Part shown: in pieces, positions 35,201 through 46,754 of the stretch | Layout of the letters: each line of letters begins with the position of its first letter | How positions within the stretch are numbered: position 1 is the first letter of the stretch | Source: Hypomesus transpacificus | Taxonomy: Eukaryota > Chordata > Actinopteri > Osmeriformes > Osmeridae | NCBI RefSeq assembly: GCF_021917145.1 | Contig: NC_061063.1 | Coordinates: 9,015,452 to 9,079,451 of the forward strand | Direction of reading: 5' to 3' | Length of the DNA: 64,000 nucleotides | Position numbers and translations under genes: made by a program | Notes under the pieces: model-generated | Databases searched by the model: none | The model's input: only the letters and a program-made list of their open reading frames with translations | Told to the model about the DNA's origin: nothing

Positions 35201-36424
35201 TGTGTGTTTGTGTGTGTGTGTTTGAATCTGTGTGTGTGAGCGAGTGAGGAAGAGAGAACTTGTGTGTGTGTTGCAAAAGGGCTGTGTGTGTGCTTGTGTG
35301 TGTGTATGTCAGGGCATGTGAGCAGAGTAGAGCGGGGTGCAAACAGCAAAGAGGAAGGGTTGCATACAGAGGTTTGTGCGAGAGGTGAACAGAGAAACAC
35401 AATTCGTCTGTCAGAGACGTAGGGCAAGCTTAGATTTGCTGAGTCATCTGTTGAATGCTGTTTGATAGCCAAGCCATTAGCCATAGTTGCTTATATGGGC
35501 ACACTTTCCAAATGCTAGGTTGACATGGGACATGAAAATAAGTCAGGTTGCCATGATGCATACAAATACGTCCAGCAAATGGGGATAATGTGACTATGCA
35601 GCAAACCAGTGGCCCTACCTGAGGGCTATTCTAGCCTGTTTCATTCATCTAAAAGCAAGACCACACTGTAGCAACTACTCTCTGCAAAACATGATAAAAT
35701 GACTCCAGTAGGGTAGGTAATCCCTCTCCATCCCCTTCAATAAAATGAACTTAGTTAGGATCATGTAGTGTTAATAAACATCTCCCAACCAGGGGAAGAG
35801 TCTGCTGGAGCAGAATGACAGACATGTCTACAGGCCTCCTGGGAAACAAGATGGCCGACCCACTGCACTGACGACTCCCAGCTCTGGCTGAGGAGATTCC
35901 TTATAACTGTACCGTGCTTTCACAAGGTCAAAATTCATTGAAAGAGATCAACGTGGACAACAAAACAATAGATTCTTTGTGCGCCTGTTGCCAGGCAACC
36001 CTTATATTTGAGAGGAGATGATGATGATAGTGAGAGGGCAGAAAGAGTTCAATATTGTTTAACCACAGTGACTTTTTATGAATGCCAGACCTAAAACAGA
36101 ATTTTACAAAGAACACACATACTATTTCAACAACATAGATCGTAGTGTCAGAGTGAATATGCTTCATCTTTGGTATCTTGGCTAATCTCAAAGTTTGACT
36201 ATGACCAAGCATTATGTCTAGAATTCCTTTGGCAGTGATCCAATAACATTTACTTGGTACTGTAACCCAAACCTTCTGGATGTTGGATGTATTACTTCTC
36301 ATTTCGGACACTTATCTAGAACAACCCAACCTGACCACTTACTTTGATTGTTCTTTGTCCTTTGTATAGGCTGACATGGCTCCTTATTGGAAATAAATTA
36401 CACAATAATGTGAGTACAGTACAT
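32258..36424. other. intergenic med30 / slc30a8
   Basis: AT-rich unique DNA with no coding exon seen. Notable items are a minus-strand block with TCTCGCGA near 33170 followed by a GT donor at 33101, which could be a remote non-coding first exon of med30; a CAGG/CAGA-type degenerate repeat at 34672-34752; (GT)n at 35190-35310; and an RFX-like palindrome at 35987-35999. Confidence 0.4.
35987..35999. promoter_or_regulatory. RFX-type X-box palindrome
   Basis: GTTGCC-A-GGCAAC is a perfect inverted hexamer with a 1-bp spacer, the form bound by RFX factors. It lies about 0.9 kb beyond the slc30a8 stop. Function is unproven. Confidence 0.35.
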
Positions 36425-36430
36425 TTTATT
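36425..36430 (-). terminator. poly(A) signal for slc30a8
   Basis: AATAAA on the minus strand (TTTATT on plus), about 480 nt after the slc30a8 stop in an AT-rich tail. This is a plausible 3' UTR length. Confidence 0.5.
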
Positions 36431-36912
36431 AATTTAACATGTTTTAAATGACACAGTGCTGCTAGAGCTGCAACACTTCAAAGTACAGATTATAATAAAT
36501 CAAATGTATCTGGCATTTCAAAATCTGCCAAAATAGCCATCAGGGACATTCAGAATGAAAATCAAATCTATGTATTAGAATGTTTAGCATAAGCTATAGT
36601 AAATGTTCTTGTAAAAGAATATATGTTTTTCAAAACAATTCCTTAAATAAACTTTGTGATAGGAAACAGCTTGTTCGTCTGTGATTGTACACTTACTAAA
36701 GGCACAATCCCCTAATCTTTTAATCCTTACTTCTTTGGGAAAGTTTGAACAGAGGCACTGAGGTACTGTCATATGACGATAGAACGACACCCCACTCAGT
36801 CAACATATCCATCCTGGAAAAGATAAACCAGTTTTTGTGGTTTCATCAGGTTCCTCCTGGTGTCGGGTTGTTCCTATGGGGCTCTGGCTTAGATGGCTTC
36901 CCAGGTAGAAGC

Positions 36913-39433
36913 CTACATTGCGGGCTCCACACACAAGGTACACCCAGGCTTCTGGTCGGCCTGCTGCTCCATCTGAATGGTGACTGAGTGGAAGTTGTAG
37001 GTGGAGAAACAGGCTTGAGTCATCTCCCTGAGGACTGGTTGGGAATCCACTGAGTCATCTGTGGAGGAGGTAAAGGGAACTGACCAATCAGACGATACTT
37101 GAGACAGCACTGGGTTTCTGTCTGTGATAATGTGTGACACATTTGGGACACTTCTGGGACCTGAGGGAAAGCCTGAAAAACATGCTACACACGCTACTGA
37201 CAGAGCAACCAAAGCCAAAACACAAGACCGTACCTATGGCAACATGAGCTGACAAGACCACCTGGTTCATGGTCAAGGCCCAGATGTGGAGGTTGTGGAC
37301 AGTCTTGACCCCCTTTATTGCCAGGAGACGTTCCTTGACCTCACTGTACTTCACCCCCCCAGGGATACCTGAGGGGAGGGGTGGTGGGACAGGTGGGAGA
37401 GAGAGGAATGGGGGGATCAAAATAGAGAAGTGACAGTTAGCAGTCGAGTTGCAGTACAGGTCATGTCTATGTACAGACTTTGGCCGGGTTTGTCAGATTT
37501 GTTAAGAAGCTCTTAAGGCTAAGATCTTCTTAGGAACATTCGAACAGCGCTCGAGAACGTTGTTATAACGTTCCTAAGGTTCCTTAGCGTTAAGAGCTTC
37601 TTAACGAATCTGGGAAACCCAGCCTTTATCAAGATATCGCGTCTCAATATGACTAACATCAACATCTCACAGAAAAGACAGAGAGAAACTAAGAAAAGCA
37701 TGGAGAGACAGAGAGAATGAGAGAAAGAAAGAGACACAGAGAGAGAAACAGAGAGAGAGACAGAGAGAGAGAGACAGAGCACATCAGAGAGACTCCTCAC
37801 CTTCCATCAACACTACCAGGATGTCTCTGAGGATGGTGATTGTGGTGGCCAGAACAAACAAGGAGAAGAGGAACGTACAGATGGGATCAGCTATCTTATA
37901 CTCCGGCTAGAGTACAGGCAGAGAGGGAGAGAAACGTTACATTGAAATATCAATCATTATATTTTTTTAATATTTTTTTAAAATAAAATTCATCACAATA
38001 AAAGACAGTTGTTTCTATTTGCACACGACTGGTAACGCCAGAAACCCATTGCATAAGAAAGCCTACGGGAAGTTAATTTAGACTTTCTGATAAAAAAGTA
38101 CTATCTATTCTGGCCAGCAGATCAACGTTATTGGCTCGACAGATGTCAAGAAGGACAGGAAGAAGAGGGGAGAAGAGGCTGGATGCATGATTAAGAATGC
38201 ACACATAGGCACACGCTCAAAGCAAAGTCACACCCGTTAATATCACAGTCAAACCAATATTTGCACAGTGACACAAGCCCAGACATACACGCATAAAACA
38301 CACAAACCTACATGCTCTCCATGGTTGACCTCTGACCTTAAAGAAGATGATGACAGCACTGACGAGCACGCTGATGCTCTGCAGCAGGTCTCCCATCACG
38401 TGCACGAAGGCAGAACGCACACTGGCGTTAGCCTGGGCCTTGGCCTTCACCCCCGGCTCCAGTTTGGTCCCCTGGTGCTCAACGTCGCTGTCGCCATGGT
38501 CACCGTGGGCATGGTTACTGTTGCCGTGGCTGTGACCCTTGCCCTTGTCCTCTTTGGAACTGTGGCTGTGGCCGTGGCCGTGGGAGCTGCTGAGCCCACC
38601 GTGACTGTGCCCGTGACCAGACTGGTGTAAGGTCAGAGCCATGCTGCCCCCCCAAACAAACCAAACAGACCACATTACTTCTACTCTACACAGGCAGGGA
38701 AATCCCTGAGGACCAATCCTCTGTTACGAAACGGACTTGGTGATTCATATTTGGCAATTTATGATACGGGCAAAAAGCATGCCATTTTACATGTGGTCAA
38801 CACGTGATATTATATTTTAGGTGTGGTACGCTGGGTGGGTGAAGAAGGGGCCCCCTCTCTTACTGCTCATAACTGGAGTGGAGAAGCGGTCGTGATCAGG
38901 GGACGTTGGTTTTGGGTTCACTCACATGATGTTGGCGAGCACAGCACAGCCAGAAGTGATGAGCATGATGGTGCCCTCGATGACGTAATCGTCGTTGATG
39001 ATGCGCTCTATGGCCAGGTAGACCAGCACACCTGTCACCAGCCAGATAGTGAAGACGGACAGCAGAGCCCCCAAGATCTCTAAGGGCACCAGGGGAGCAG
39101 AAGACAGGGGAAAAGGGAGGGAGGAAAAGGAGAAAGGGGTGGAGGAAGGAGAGACGTTTGGAGAAGACTAGTGAGACAATGAAACGATCACATTTTCTGG
39201 AAACCATCCGAGGTAGATGAACACGGATGAGGATCCTGGTGAGGAAGAGGAGGAAGAGGAGTTACCGGCGCGGTGCCAACCGAAGCTCAGTCTGTGTGTG
39301 GCAGGTCTGGAGGAGAGCCATAGGGAGAAGAGGCTGATGATGAAGCTGATCAGGTCCACGAGTAAGTGGGCAGCATCGGTCATCACCGCCAAACTGCCCG
39401 CAAAATAACCCCCTGGTGAGAGAGAGACAGAGA

Positions 39434-39507
<74 letters not shown>

Positions 39508-40550
39508 ACTCTCAAAACCAAGTGGCACACTGCCAAGGTGGTGGAGATGGGGGCATGGACTATACGATGATTGTGTGTGTGTGTCATTCTCTCACCTAGG
39601 ATCTCTCCTATCATGAACACCAGGCATATAACTGAGACCACATAGAGTCTCTTTCGGGCCTGCTTCTTCTCTTGCTCTCTGCTCTCCTGAGCCAGACTGT
39701 TGTCATGGCAATGCTTAATGTCCCCCCCATTTTTCTCCAATCCTTCATCTGTTGAAACACTGAATTAAAGGGAACAATCACATTAATAAAGATAATGGGA
39801 GTCGAGTAATACCTTAATAAATCCAGGATGTAAGAATTAGCTTTTAGATTTACTGTAAAAAATAGGCTTTTCCTAAAATAGCAAAAGTGTATTAACTTAG
39901 TAAAATGAATGTACAACGGTTGTGAAGCTTCTGCTTCTCTGTGTGTGTATGTGTGCCTGTGCGTGCGTGTGTCAAATTTGTAATAGGCCTATAGCATTGG
40001 ATTATTCAATCGGATAACATGCTTTGCTTGTTCTTCAACCCGGAGCGCAATCGGTGATGGACAACCGCTGTTGAGGTCACAAGCTTGAAGCGAGGGGAGT
40101 AGGCTACTTGAAAGGTCGATTTTTGCGCACTGCTAATACCAGACCCTTTAGATCCGTGTGTAAAGTGTTGTGTCATTCAGAATTGGACAAGGAAACGTGA
40201 GCAAAGAAAACATTTTGTCGGTTCAACACTAATTAGTTTCGATACTTTAAAATATTTACAAAACTTTAAAACTACAAATAAACCCATATTAATTCAGATT
40301 TGGTCTCAGTAGGCTGGTGTGAGGATTAACCTGTGTAAAGTCCAAATAACTTATTTTATGAAGATTGTAAGAAGATACGTTGCATATCAACTGAACTAAC
40401 ATGAATTGTCTTAACAATTTAAATGAAAACACCTAAATTATAACAAAAAAATACGTTTATATAACTTTACCTTCCCATGGTGATGGTATACATATTGCCT
40501 TTTTTCTCCGTAACCAGGTGACTTTTTTCTGGGTCCTTCTTTCTGAACAT
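36913..40550 (-). CDS. slc30a8: slc30a8, zinc transporter ZnT8 (complete, eight coding exons)
   Basis: ZnT8 is a Zn2+/H+ antiporter that loads zinc into insulin granules. Exons are 40550-40471 (ATG), 39759-39596, 39412-39266, 39079-38926, 38643-38337, 37906-37801, 37368-37234 and 37058-36913 (TAG). Phases all match, giving 412 residues against 369 in human. It has the cytosolic HCH motif (43-45), TM2 H97/D101 (AAHLLVDL) and TM5 H263/D267 ([10 protein letters not shown]), which form the zinc site, then [25 protein letters not shown] and a C-terminal CxxC (404/407). The extra length is a loop at 188-238 with 14 histidines between TM4 and TM5. ZnT2/3 also have His-rich loops, but position beside med30/ext1 and the ZnT8-like ends favour slc30a8. 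Introns carry a (TC)n tract and a MITE. Confidence 0.95.
37482..37624. mobile_element. Harbinger-like palindromic MITE in slc30a8 intron 6
   Basis: Two roughly 55-bp imperfect inverted arms (left starts GGCCGGGTTTGTCAGATT, right ends AATCTGGGAAACCCAGCC) surround a short centre. TTT at 37479-37481 and 37625-37627 would be a 3-bp target duplication as used by PIF/Harbinger. There is no coding capacity. Confidence 0.7.
39413..39504 (-). repeat. (TC)n microsatellite forming the polypyrimidine tract of slc30a8 exon 3
   Basis: On the transcript strand about 85 nt of almost pure (TC)n runs straight into CACCAG at the exon 3 acceptor (exon begins 39412). Repeat length may vary between individuals. 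Confidence 0.85.
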
Positions 40551-41007
40551 GATTCTCAAAGGAATTCTAAACCTTAAATTAAAATTGTATCTGAAAAACT
40601 TAAAAAAAAACTAAAACAACAAAGTTGTTATCTAGATATAGTATATTAGTAGATATTAGTATATTAAAGTTTATTTATTTGTTCCGTCCGATCATCATAT
40701 CAACGTAGAGCAGTTTCTTCAAGGTGTGCGCCTCAAAGTGTTATTTTTTAGTGTAGTCCCATCACTATGTCAACGTAGAGCAGTGTCCTCAAGAAGGTGT
40801 GCGCCTGCAAGATCCTTAATCCTTGTTTCGTTTCTCTCACATGATATTGGCAAACATACAAGTTATGGAGTAGCCTAGACTTTGCCAAACTGCTTGAAGC
40901 ATCTCAGCCTTGTGACGAAGCACCGTGTGCAAATAGCCGCTTGCAGCACCCTGTAGCCTTCCGTTGGGGTTGACTGAAGAAAAGACCCACTGTGTAGAGA
41001 TGTAGCT
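40551..41007. other. slc30a8 upstream region
   Basis: AT-rich sequence upstream of the slc30a8 ATG. On the minus strand the frame upstream of the ATG closes with TAG, which supports the chosen start. A partly duplicated motif (ATCAACGTAGAGCAGT type) occurs near 40700 and 40770. No clear TATA box was assigned. Confidence 0.4.
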
Positions 41008-41259
41008 ATAGACTATGGAAGCAAATCGTGACCAAAATTCAAATGAAAATGCATTTCCAGAAATGCATTTTCATTTTAAGAATGTGGCTGCATTATTTGA
41101 CTCATAAATCAAATTAGTATTCAATCATCCTATTTGCATTTTCATTTTCTTCTTTAAGACTGCTCATTCTTTCCCTTAATTAAAATGAAAACGAAAAAGA
41201 CATTTGAAATTTAATTTTCAAAATATGCCCCAGCAAATAGATACCAAAATTCAATTTGA

Positions 41260-41540
41260 AATGTAAAATTTGAAAATGAAAATGCCTTTCCAGAAATGCA
41301 TTTTCATTTTAAGAACGTGGCTGCAAAATCGTGACCACAATTCAAATTCAAATGCTTTTCCAGAATTGCATTTTCATTTTCAAGAACGTGGCTTCAAAAT
41401 CGTGACCACAATTCAAATTCAAATGCATTTCCAGAAATGCATTTTCATTTTAAGAACGTGGCTGCAAAATCGTGACCACAATTCAAATTCAAATGTATTT
41501 CCAGAAATGCATTTTCATTTTAAGAATGTGGCTGCATTAT
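41260..41540. repeat. about 70-bp tandem subterminal repeats, left arm
   Basis: CGTGACCACA recurs at 41330, 41401 and 41471 (spacing 71 and 70) within units that contain CAGAAATGCATTTTCATTTT and AAGAACGTGGCTGC. The mirror array in the right arm is at about 42845-43140. Subterminal arrays of this kind often bind transposase. Confidence 0.75.
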
Positions 41541-41650
41541 TTGACTCATAAATCAAGGGGGGGCGGTGTGCACATACGCATTGCATTACATGACAAATGT
41601 GCCGGGAAATTGATTGAATTGCCGGGTCTTTAGAGGACGCATCACAGATC

Positions 41651-42058
41651 ATGGCGCTCCCTCAAATTGTGCAGACACTGATAGAATTAGCTGAGCTGGT
41701 AGAAACTAATAATATATCTGAGTCTGATGCCCGTGACCGAGTAGAACAAGTCACAGAGAGCTTGGCTGCATACTCTGCCGTCACAGACGTACACATTAAT
41801 GAGGTTGCCATAGTAAACCTCTCTTCAGTCCTGGAACGGCTGGATGCTGTGGAGCCTCAAATGGGACGGGGACGACCAACCATCCACATCCCGTTCGAGT
41901 CCATCGAAAACTATTTATTAAATGGTTTAAAAATAAAGGACATAGCGGAGCTGTTGTCGGCCACCAGACCATCCGTCGGAGGATGCAAAGCAACGGATTT
42001 ACGGAGCTAGAAAGCTGATAAAAGTATCTGAATTTGAATATGAAAGATCTGAAATATT
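41651..42058 (+). pseudogene. transposase N-terminal fragment, left arm (frameshifted)
   Basis: The frame starts MALPQIVQTLIELAELVE and runs 119 codons to a stop at 42010. Near 41955 (LLSATRPSVGG) it loses the helix-turn-helix frame. In another frame 41962-42017 reads HQTIRRRMQSNGFTELES, which completes the typical HTH, so a small indel separates the two parts. The family, as I recall it, has a downstream DDE integrase core, which is absent here. It overlaps the element's left arm and centre and is not a host gene. Confidence 0.75.
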
Positions 42059-42301
42059 TGTGTGTCGAATTTCATAAAACTGAAATATATTGCTGTTGAA
42101 TATATAATATCTGAATTATTTGTATGCCAAATTTAATACAACTGAATTATTTTGATCCAAAAATAAAACATTCTAAAATTCAGATTGCAGGAATTCAGAT
42201 TCTTGAAATTCAGATTGCGGAAATTCAAATTCAGATTGCGGAAATTCAGATTTTGTCTGAACCAGGCCAAAGGTGAAACAGCTTGCTTTCACAGGAAAAA
42301 G

Positions 42302-42580
42302 TAGACCATTTAATAAATAGTTCTCGATGGACTCGAACGGGATGTGGATGGTTTGTCGTCCCCGTCCCATTTGAGGTTCCACAGCATCCAGCCGTTCCAG
42401 GACTGAAGAGAGGTGTACTATGGCAACCTCATTAATGTGTACGTCTGTGACGGCAGAGTATGCAGCCAAGCTCTCTGTGACTTGTTCTACTCGGTCACGG
42501 GCATCAGACTCAGATATATTATTAGTTTCTACCAGCTCAGCTAATTCTATCAGTGTCTGCACAATTTGAGGGAGCGCCAT
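42302..42580 (-). pseudogene. transposase N-terminal fragment, right arm (truncated inverted copy)
   Basis: Inverted copy of the left fragment from the same MALPQ start through IENYLLNGL, then diverging at about 42302 into unrelated sequence before any HTH or catalytic core. It differs from the left copy by only a few bases (for example N to H near residue 56), so the duplication is recent or the arms are gene-converted. Confidence 0.75.
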
Positions 42581-43392
42581 GATCTGTGATGCGTCCTCTA
42601 AAGACCCGGCAATTCAATCAATTTCCCGGCACATTTGCCATGTAATGCAATGCGTATGTGCACACCGCCCCCTACCGAACAAGATGGGTAGCTCGGTCAG
42701 CAGGGAGCCGAAGAAGAGCGGCTACTGACGTCACTCTACTGCGCCGCTCAGAATGCATTTTCGTTTTCGAATTATGGGCAGTTCTTTGCGGGCAGAACAT
42801 GAAAATTAAAATGCAATGTCCGCTCAGTACTAATCAGTACTAATTTGATTTATGAGTCAAATAATGCAGCCACATTCTTAAAATGAAAATGCATTTCTGG
42901 AAATACATTTGAATTTGAATTGTGGTCACGATTTTGCAGCCACGTTCTTAAAATGAAAATGCATTTCTGAAAATGCATTTGCATTTGAATTGTGGTCACG
43001 ATTTTCCAGCCACGTTCTTGAAAATGAAAATGCATTTCTGGAAATGCATTTGAATTTGAATTGTGGTCACGATTTTGCAGCCACGTTCTTAAAATGAAAA
43101 TGCATTTCTGGAAATGCATTTTCATTTTCAAATTTACATTTCAAATTGAATTTTGGTATCTATTTGCTGGGGCATATTTTGAAAATTAAATTTCAAATGT
43201 CTTTTTCGTTTTCATTTTAATTAAGGGAAAGAATGAGCAGTCTTAAAGAAGAAAATAAAAATGCAAATAGGATGATTGAATACTAATTTGATTTATGAGT
43301 CAAATAATGCAGCCACATTCTTAAAATGAAAATGCATTTCTGGAAATGCATTTTCATTTGAATTTTGGTCACGATTTGCTTCCATAATAGAC

Positions 43393-44456
43393 AGTCCATA
43401 GGCCTACAGTCAATAGGCTATTGCTTACTGATAACTTTCTGAATGGTCAATTATCTTTCAAATGACATGTAAAAGAAATGTGAGCGATATTGACTGTAGG
43501 CCCAATTGCCTGAACTTAGTTTGAACATGTGTTACAGTTACATGCTTAAAGTCGCATGGTAGTGATTGGTGATTAGGCTACTTAACATTGTAAATTAAAC
43601 TTTATTCCTGAATAAGCACAGTGAATTGTCAAACGACAACCACACGCATCGTTCATTTCACACCCATTTGTCTTTGTACTTTTGGACATCATTCAGAGAT
43701 CTGGATTTCGAGAAAACATTTAGCAAATATGTGCCACATGAGGGCGCTGTAAACTAAATGTTTGCTTGAATTTGGGCTCAGAAAAGTTACAATTGGCCGA
43801 GACTATTCTATTGAAGACAAGTCTATTCTGAGTTACGATTCTCCTTTAGTTTGGTGGTCTGAAAGTGGAGGAAGTTTGATTAAAAAAACATCCGTGAATG
43901 CCAATGGAATTGATATCATTTGTCTTGATTTACAACTTTCTTTGAGGCGTTGCTAGGTGCTTTCTGGTGGCAAGGGGGAGACAGTGCAGTGATGTCACAT
44001 CGACGCTGCTAGATTGGCTTAATCAACACCCCTCTTTTCCCCCCTAAAAGGGTGGTGTGTGTATGTGTGTGTGTGTTTGTGTGTGTGGTGAACAACTGGT
44101 GAAGCTGACGCCAAGGAGCTGACGTCAACCTCGCTGCGTCATGCAAACACCCGTCTGACGACACACACACACACTGTGCCAAAGAATGGGATGTGCATGT
44201 GTGTGTATGAAAGGGGGAGGTGAAGAGGTGTTCCTCTTAAGATTTGAGTCCACGGCAAAAGCACCAGAAAAGTACAAGTGAAGCCAGAAGAGAGATAGAA
44301 TTCTTTAGACAACGCTGTATCTAGCTACAGCTGAAATAAACTTAGTACATACACAGAAAGTGTATCTAAAAAGCATAAGGAACCCGATATTAGAACCTAG
44401 CCAGACTTCCAACCAGGACAGTGATCTGTTGTGTGAAGAAACCAGTGAACTATACC
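43393..44456. other. upstream region of the AARD-like gene
   Basis: No exon was recognised before the ATG at 44457. It contains (GT)n at 44047-44090, a perfect CRE (44120-44127) and an octamer-like ATGCAAAC at 44141-44148. A short ORF at 43762 has no recognisable features. Confidence 0.4.
44120..44127. promoter_or_regulatory. perfect CRE palindrome TGACGTCA
   Basis: The full CREB/ATF site lies 330 bp upstream of the AARD-like ATG with other CGTCA half-sites nearby (for example about 44137). Function is unproven. Confidence 0.4.
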
Positions 44457-46754
44457 ATGACGGAGATGGTCCTGACCAGACTGAGAGACTTCTCATGTAG
44501 AGTTGCCACATTCGATGAGCCAGCCGGGTCCGGTGTGTGCAGGGACCCCCGGACCAGAGACTCGTCTCCAGAAGAGGGGGTACCGAAGGTGGGCTGTCCG
44601 ACTGGAGGGGGCAGCCCCTACAGATTGGACATAGAGAGTGCACTGGCCTGGCTTCGTAGAGAACTGGTAAGCCTCACTGAGAATTTTCTTTTTTTTTGAC
44701 CAAGCTTGTGCTTTCTTGGTTATTTACTTTCACTGTACAGATAAACCTTGTCTATTATTAAAAGGCAATGTTATGTCATATTGTATGGTTTGCTAGGGAC
44801 GGTTAAATTTGATGATTAAACATCATTCTCTTGTCAGTAACATAATCCGTACATAATAACATCACATAATAACATAACATGATTTGTAAAAGTGAAAATT
44901 CCTATACTTAGTGCTGTTAATACTTAAGTTCTTTACAGCATAGTGTGTGCTCTCCTCCAGACATTTTATTGGCTACCAGACCTTAAGGTCAAGACATCAA
45001 ATCTTTTTGGTGATTCAAAACGTCATTGTGTTGGGGTGTAATGTCAGCGCTTGTGCTGTGATTAAGATGTTCGGGGTGGGCGGGCAATGTTACGATGTCA
45101 CCCTCTCTTCAAGTCCTCACCCCTTTTGTCACCAATGCAGAGAAAGCCCATTGTCAATGATTAATATATCACTTGGCATTTAGCTGTCTTTGGCCAGACA
45201 GATTGCCATGGCAACCTAGTGTCCCAAGCACATAGAACACAACAAACCCAGGCGTCAGATGGAAGGCACACAAAGAGGCACAGTGGTGAGGGTAGAGGGT
45301 TGGACACTGTAGGCCACTTTAACAATGTTGTTCTGGCACTAAACTGGCTCTTGGTGTTATGGGAAATGCTCTCATGGTCTAGTGGCAACCCTTGGGTTTG
45401 GCATCTTGAAGCTTGAAGGCACCAAAATTAACCTTCTCACTTCATTTCTCACTACACAAACACAAATTTAAAAACTCAATCCAATTACATTCACTCTCTA
45501 GAGAGCAATGATTGCCAGGCTTTGAACATAATGTGATACAGGGGTCTATGTCCCCTCTTTTGTCTCGCCCGGGTCCAGCTTCTAAGTCTAGCATTCAGTT
45601 CCCCATTGTGCCTGGGCTGCTAGGTAGTACAAATAATGGAAACATCTACCAAGTAGAACCATTGGATCATTAGATTTAATCAAGTCTGATGGCTCTGCAT
45701 TCATTGGTTGCCATGATGAAGGAGAAAGCAGAACGTTCAGAAGGAACAATAACTTCACCATTAAATGGTTGAGACTTTGGTTTGTACTGATTGTAGAAAG
45801 GGCACACACGCACACAAACACACACACACACACACAAGTTAAGTTTAGCCAAGGTGATGGTGGTGGGGGGAGGGGTGCAACCTTTACTCAAAGGAAGGTT
45901 CATGTTTCTTCTTCTTATCCGTGCTTTAACAAAAGCTTGGAAAACCAGCATCTCTCAGCGCTGGCCCAGTCCTAGTTCAACGCCGTAATTAACGGGGAAT
46001 GAAATGCAGATTGGCAGAGATGTTTCTTTGTTCACACATTCCTCTTTCCTGGGACAAACTAGAACTCTGGTGGAATTCCGAATATTCTATTCTCACAATA
46101 CAGCCAATTAAACTGCCTCTCATATAAAAAGAGAAGAAAGACGCTTTGATAAATGTACATTAGCATGTGAAAGACACAGCCCTGCATGTGAAAAGGTTTG
46201 AACACAGGTTATGTCACATCGAGGACATGAACTTTATCAGCCAAATGATGCCAGAGCTGCTCTGAAGTAGAGATGTTTCTTCATGGAGAACAGCAGTTTT
46301 CTTTGTCTTAATCAACTATGTTAATTTGACAGATGAACCTGTATGTGTGTGTGACTGTACTGTACATGTGTGTGCGTGTACTGTACGTGTGTGTGTGAGT
46401 GTACTGTACGTGTGTGGATCGTCCCGTGTCACAGCTGACGTGCAGTTTCTCCACTCTCCTCAGATGGAGATGCGTGCTCAGGACCAGGCACTGATCCGGC
46501 AGCTGATGGATCTCCACAATGGCATCCAGGAGCTCAAGCTTGAGCTGTCAGAGGAAGAGGAGGAACCAGAGGGGGAAGAGGAGGAGCCAGAGGAGGAAGT
46601 CTGCTGGGACTCAGGGAGTGAAGCAGGGGCCAGTAGCTATTATACAAGCTCGGGTGAAGTCAGCTTCTCGTCCTGTCTATCCACGCGTATGACCCCGCCT
46701 CCTGTTACTTCTCTACCCAGAAGGCTTTGCAGCAGAAGGAGCTCAGTACCTTAA
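44457..46754 (+). CDS. AARD/FAM167-family protein (two exons, 166 aa)
   Basis: Exon 1 is 44457-44666 (ATG to CTG/gtaagc, 70 codons) and exon 2 is 46464-46754 (cag/ATG to TAA). The joined core reads DIESALAWLRREL then MEMRAQDQALIRQLMDLH, then NGIQELK. This is the short helical core shared by AARD and FAM167 proteins (human AARD has ATLARLRAELVEMHFQNHQL). After the core comes a run of about 20 mostly glutamate residues, then a Ser-rich tail. There is no catalytic motif, and the family function is poorly known. The GTG at 44421 is in frame, but the ATG at 44457 is the sensible start. It is convergent with a paralogue at 48378-48909 that shares the intron position, and poly(A) AATAAA is at 47869. 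Confidence 0.85.
44667..46463 (+). other. intron of the AARD-like gene
   Basis: Single 1.8 kb intron. It contains an RFX-type X-box (45202-45215), (CA)n at 45809-45836 and a TGTACTGTACGTG-type repeat at 46346-46415. No exon was recognised. Confidence 0.6.
45202..45215. promoter_or_regulatory. RFX X-box-like palindrome
   Basis: ATTGCCATGGCAAC is nearly the symmetrical RFX consensus (GTTGCCATGGCAAC). It sits in the AARD-like intron. Binding is inference. Confidence 0.4.

Larger units (their letters stand above)
41014..43386. mobile_element. foldback DNA transposon with integrase-type transposase fragments (IS3EU-like?), 6-bp TSD
   Basis: The 2373-bp element starts and ends with the inverted sequence TATGGAAGCAAATCGTGACC and is flanked by ATAGAC at 41008-41013 and 43387-43392. 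The inverted arms are 41014-about 41930 and about 42302-43386. Each has about 70-bp subterminal repeats rich in ATGCATTTTCATTTT, then a coding start MALPQIVQTLIELAELVE. The right arm has about 165 bp (42675-42845) that the left lacks. A 370-bp centre separates the arms. A 6-bp TSD with TAT.GG ends and an integrase-family protein suggests the IS3EU superfamily, as I recall its description. The class is inferred; the structure is seen. Confidence 0.8.

Noticed and set aside
38268..38630. Plus-strand ORF (Val/Ala-rich) opposite slc30a8 exon 5
   Set aside because: It is the antisense shadow of the His-rich loop exon.
41651..42010. 119-codon ORF as a possible host gene upstream of slc30a8
   Set aside because: An inverted second copy, terminal repeats and target duplications show that it is a broken transposase fragment.
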